NCBI GenBank assembly: GCA_051880375.1
Contig: JBJENV010000060.1
Location: forward strand, 1-64,000
Direction of reading: 5' to 3'
Length of the DNA: 64,000 nt
Source of the DNA: SIG299 sp051880375
Lineage (GTDB): Bacteria; Bacillota; Clostridia; Lachnospirales; Lachnospiraceae
Shown here: positions 62,039-64,000 of the stretch, piece after piece
Layout of the letters: each line of letters begins with the position of its first letter
Numbering within the stretch: position 1 is the first letter of the stretch
Made by a program: the position numbers and the translations under genes
Notes under the pieces: model-generated
Told to the model about the DNA's origin: nothing
What the model saw: the letters and a program-made list of their open reading frames with translations, nothing else
Database searches by the model: none

Positions 62039-62626
62039 ATGGAAGGCAAAACAAAAGAGGAATCATTATATTCAAAATATATAAAAAATATACTTGACAA
62101 AGCAGTTGCTATAGTATTGCTTTTGTTGTTTTGGTGGCTATATCTTATCTGTGCTTTTATCATTTTATTAGATTCTGGACGACCAGTAATATATAGGCAG
62201 AAAAGGGTTGGGAAAAATGGCGTTCCGTTTTATATTTACAAATTCAGAACAATGGTTAAGAATGCAGATAAGATTGGACCGACATCTACATTACCAGGAG
62301 ATAACAGAGTAACTAAGAGTGGGAAATTCCTGCGAAAGACTAGTTTAGACGAGATACCGCAGCTATTTAATATAATAAAAGGTGATATGAGCTTTGTAGG
62401 TATTCGGCCCAATGTAGTTAAGGATACAGACGATTATTCAATGGATAAGTATAAAATGAAACCTGGAATTACTGGTTTTGCGCAAGTTAACGGTAGAAGT
62501 TCTTTAACATCGGAGGAAAAACTGTATTGGGAAAATTTATATGCATATGAAGTATCATTTGTTACTGATATAAAGATTCTTATAAAAACAGTTTTAATTG
62601 TATTTAAAGGAAAGGGAGCATACTAA
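62039..62626 (+). CDS. PglC/WbaP-type initiating sugar-phosphate transferase
   Basis: Monotopic membrane enzyme of 195 residues that transfers a sugar-1-phosphate from a UDP sugar onto undecaprenyl phosphate, the first membrane step of glycan assembly. The re-entrant N-terminal helix (AVAIVLLLLFWWLYLICAFIIL) is followed by YRQKRVGKNG, YKFRTMVKNAD, the DE pair in SLDEIPQLFNIIKGDMSFVG and RPGITGFAQVNGRSS-like MKPGITGFAQVNGRSSLT. The small size matches PglC rather than WbaP. Confidence 0.92.
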   Translation: MEGKTKEESLYSKYIKNILDKAVAIVLLLLFWWLYLICAFIILLDSGRPVIYRQKRVGKNGVPFYIYKFRTMVKNADKIGPTSTLPGDNRVTKSGKFLRKTSLDEIPQLFNIIKGDMSFVGIRPNVVKDTDDYSMDKYKMKPGITGFAQVNGRSSLTSEEKLYWENLYAYEVSFVTDIKILIKTVLIVFKGKGAY

Positions 62627-63540
62627 TGGAAGCAGTAATTGGGTTGATAGCAGGAAAGAGTGGAGATTCTTTGACTGATGAGCTACACAAAAAAGGGTAT
62701 CTGGTAGCGCTGATATGTGGTAAAAAAGATGAGCCAGGGTCAGATACAGCTGATTATGTAGGTTATATTGACATGAAAAATCATAAAGAAATTATAGATT
62801 TTTTCTCTAGCTTAGAAGTTAAGAAAGTAATAATTGGAACAGGGCATAGACTGGCATTTGAACTGGTTATGTATCTCGAAGCAGCCGGATTTATTACAAA
62901 TATTAATTTGGAAAAGAGTAAGCTGGCAAAGAATAAATGGCTTTTTAAGGAAGAGATACAAAAAATCGGAATAAAAACTCCGAAAGCAACCATATATAAA
63001 CATGGAATAATCTCCGATTATTTGGATATTAACTATCCGTCTGTATTAAAGGCTATTAATGACTCTTTTCTGCCAGTTAAAGTAAATAATATACAAGAGC
63101 TAAAAAATGTTATTGATGAGTTTAGTGACAATCTCAAAGAGACAGATTTACTAGTAGAGCAATATATTGATGGGTACGATTGCACGGTTGCTGTATTAAA
63201 TGATGGACATAAAGTCGAACATTTGGGAGTTACATACTATAGTAAAGCTAAAGAATATAGTCTTATGGGTTTTTCGGATGCTAAAGTTAAAGAATTTGAC
63301 TGCGATATGGAAAGAAAAATATGTAATATAGCATCTAAAATCGTGAGTGATTTAGCCTTTGTAGGATTAGTCAGGGTAGATTTTATAATAGATTCTATTG
63401 ATGAAACTATTTATGTTTTGGAGTTGAATTCTGTAGTGGTTACGGGGTATCATGGTAGCTCGTATCCTTTTTTTAAGAAGCAAGGGATAAATATTGCGAA
63501 TAAGTATATAGAAACAGCGTTGGCTTTGATTGGAGAATAA
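62626..63540 (+). CDS. ATP-grasp ligase, second copy
   Basis: Protein of 304 residues starting 1 bp inside the sugar-transferase stop. The N-terminal Rossmann-like part (IGLIAGKSGDSLTDELHKKG) is followed by ATP-grasp elements: PSVLKAIND, LLVEQYIDGYDCTVAV and VRVDFIIDS with LELNSVVVTG as the Mg site. The layout is like D-Ala-D-Ala ligase or biotin-carboxylase-like carboxylate-amine ligases. The two ATP-grasp proteins of the locus are only distantly similar, suggesting separate ligations. Confidence 0.85.
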   Translation: MEAVIGLIAGKSGDSLTDELHKKGYLVALICGKKDEPGSDTADYVGYIDMKNHKEIIDFFSSLEVKKVIIGTGHRLAFELVMYLEAAGFITNINLEKSKLAKNKWLFKEEIQKIGIKTPKATIYKHGIISDYLDINYPSVLKAINDSFLPVKVNNIQELKNVIDEFSDNLKETDLLVEQYIDGYDCTVAVLNDGHKVEHLGVTYYSKAKEYSLMGFSDAKVKEFDCDMERKICNIASKIVSDLAFVGLVRVDFIIDSIDETIYVLELNSVVVTGYHGSSYPFFKKQGINIANKYIETALALIGE

Positions 63541-63542
63541 GA

Positions 63543-64000
63543 GTGAAAAAAATATTTTTTGTAACGTATGGTGGTGTCCACTGTAATATAGCACGTTTTG
63601 TATATAAACAGGCTTCTGAAAACTTTAATTGTGAGATTTTAGCTCTTACAGTAGCAGATGTTAATTTGACAGTAAATAACATTCCACACAATACGCTGAA
63701 GGATTATATGAGAGTTTTTTCTGTAGCAAAACAGGAACGTATATTTGCTATTGGAAAAGAGCTTGCAAAAAAGGAATACAATGCAGAGTCTGGCATTAAA
63801 TATGAGGATTGCGTAGCATATTTAGGAATTGGATTTATAGATTTAGAGAATCAAATGGGTTCATATGAGCTTGCCTATGATAAATTTAATCGTGAAGGGC
63901 GAAAAGCATTCTGCCCAGTAGAATCCATGAAAAAGATTTTGTTATATGTGAAGCCTGATATTGTAGTGCTCACTTCAAATGTCAGATATGAGAGAGCGAC
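63543..64000 (+). CDS. Polysaccharide-locus protein, glycosyltransferase/epimerase-like, partial
   Basis: The frame opens with GTG at 63543 and is still open at the right edge (152 residues visible). It starts KKIFFVTYGGVHCNIARFVY, a GT-B/2-epimerase-like nucleotide-fold opening. It includes YEDCVAYLGIGFIDLENQMG and PVESMKKILLYVKPDIVVLT, which resemble proteins related to UDP-GlcNAc 2-epimerase or to polysaccharide glycosyltransferases. The C-terminal domain is out of view, so function is not assigned. It starts 3 bp after the previous gene. Confidence 0.6.
   Translation, partial: MKKIFFVTYGGVHCNIARFVYKQASENFNCEILALTVADVNLTVNNIPHNTLKDYMRVFSVAKQERIFAIGKELAKKEYNAESGIKYEDCVAYLGIGFIDLENQMGSYELAYDKFNREGRKAFCPVESMKKILLYVKPDIVVLTSNVRYERA

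Overview
The window reads as a chromosomal segment of an anaerobic, low-to-moderate GC Firmicute, most likely a gut Lachnospiraceae/Clostridia species. The indicators are NfnAB, a THF riboswitch before folT, an IscR-NifS-NifU-MnmA cluster, DUF1836/DUF2974/DUF5688 proteins, a Bce-type resistance module, RqcH, strong AGGAGG ribosome binding sites and near-consensus sigma-A promoters. No ribosomal RNA is present to settle the species.

Layout. 1-5.0 kb: tail of a chemoreceptor, a GH27 alpha-galactosidase with an inserted domain, a rhodanese protein and a complete dCache chemoreceptor with its own promoter. 5.1-8.9 kb: two MATE transporters and an AEC carrier. 8.9-11 kb: a THF riboswitch controlling the folate ECF component folT, then pheA. 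11-18 kb: an HtrA-type protease, a DUF2974 protein, an orphan substrate-binding lipoprotein, a small membrane protein, pcrA and a DUF1836 regulator. 18.1-18.9 kb: a type III toxin-antitoxin locus with a ToxN/AbiQ-family toxin preceded by a short structured RNA and a terminator. 18.9-23.5 kb: a complete Bce-like antimicrobial-peptide module on the minus strand. 23.6-27.6 kb: yerC, nfnAB and a DUF5688 gene. 27.6-34.5 kb: a Thr-Pro-linker membrane-anchored protein, tRNA-Arg(CCG), an RluF-like pseudouridine synthase overlapping ligA, metA (residue 111 predicts acetyl-CoA use) and a SpoVB-like flippase. 34.5-38.5 kb: the iscR-nifS-nifU-mnmA-yfcE operon. 38.5-42.2 kb: a PHP phosphatase, rqcH and an Rpn/PD-(D/E)XK nuclease that appears internally deleted. 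42.3-48.2 kb: a His-rich COG0523 metallochaperone, a second COG0523 GTPase fused to a DUF1980-like domain, an ArsR-type regulator, a membrane glycerophosphodiesterase and a cell-wall amidase. 48.4-50.2 kb: an AT-rich XRE/ImmA pair and a small membrane protein.

From 50.3 kb to the right edge lies an AT-rich surface-polysaccharide locus transcribed rightward. It holds a leader with promoter and attenuator-like hairpin, a CapD/PglF-type dehydratase, a PIG-L deacetylase, a PLP decarboxylase-like protein, two ATP-grasp ligases, a PglD-like acetyltransferase, a GT4 glycosyltransferase, a MurJ-type flippase, an O-antigen ligase/polymerase-like protein, an HpcH aldolase-like protein, a PglC-type initiating sugar transferase and a partial gene at the edge. 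The mix of deacetylase, PLP enzyme and ATP-grasp ligases suggests a glycan decorated through amide-linked acyl or aminoacyl groups.

The items most worth following are the type III toxin-antitoxin locus, whose antitoxin RNA lacks an obvious tandem repeat array, and the amide-decoration enzyme set in the polysaccharide locus. No CRISPR array, insertion sequence, prophage or rRNA was seen.
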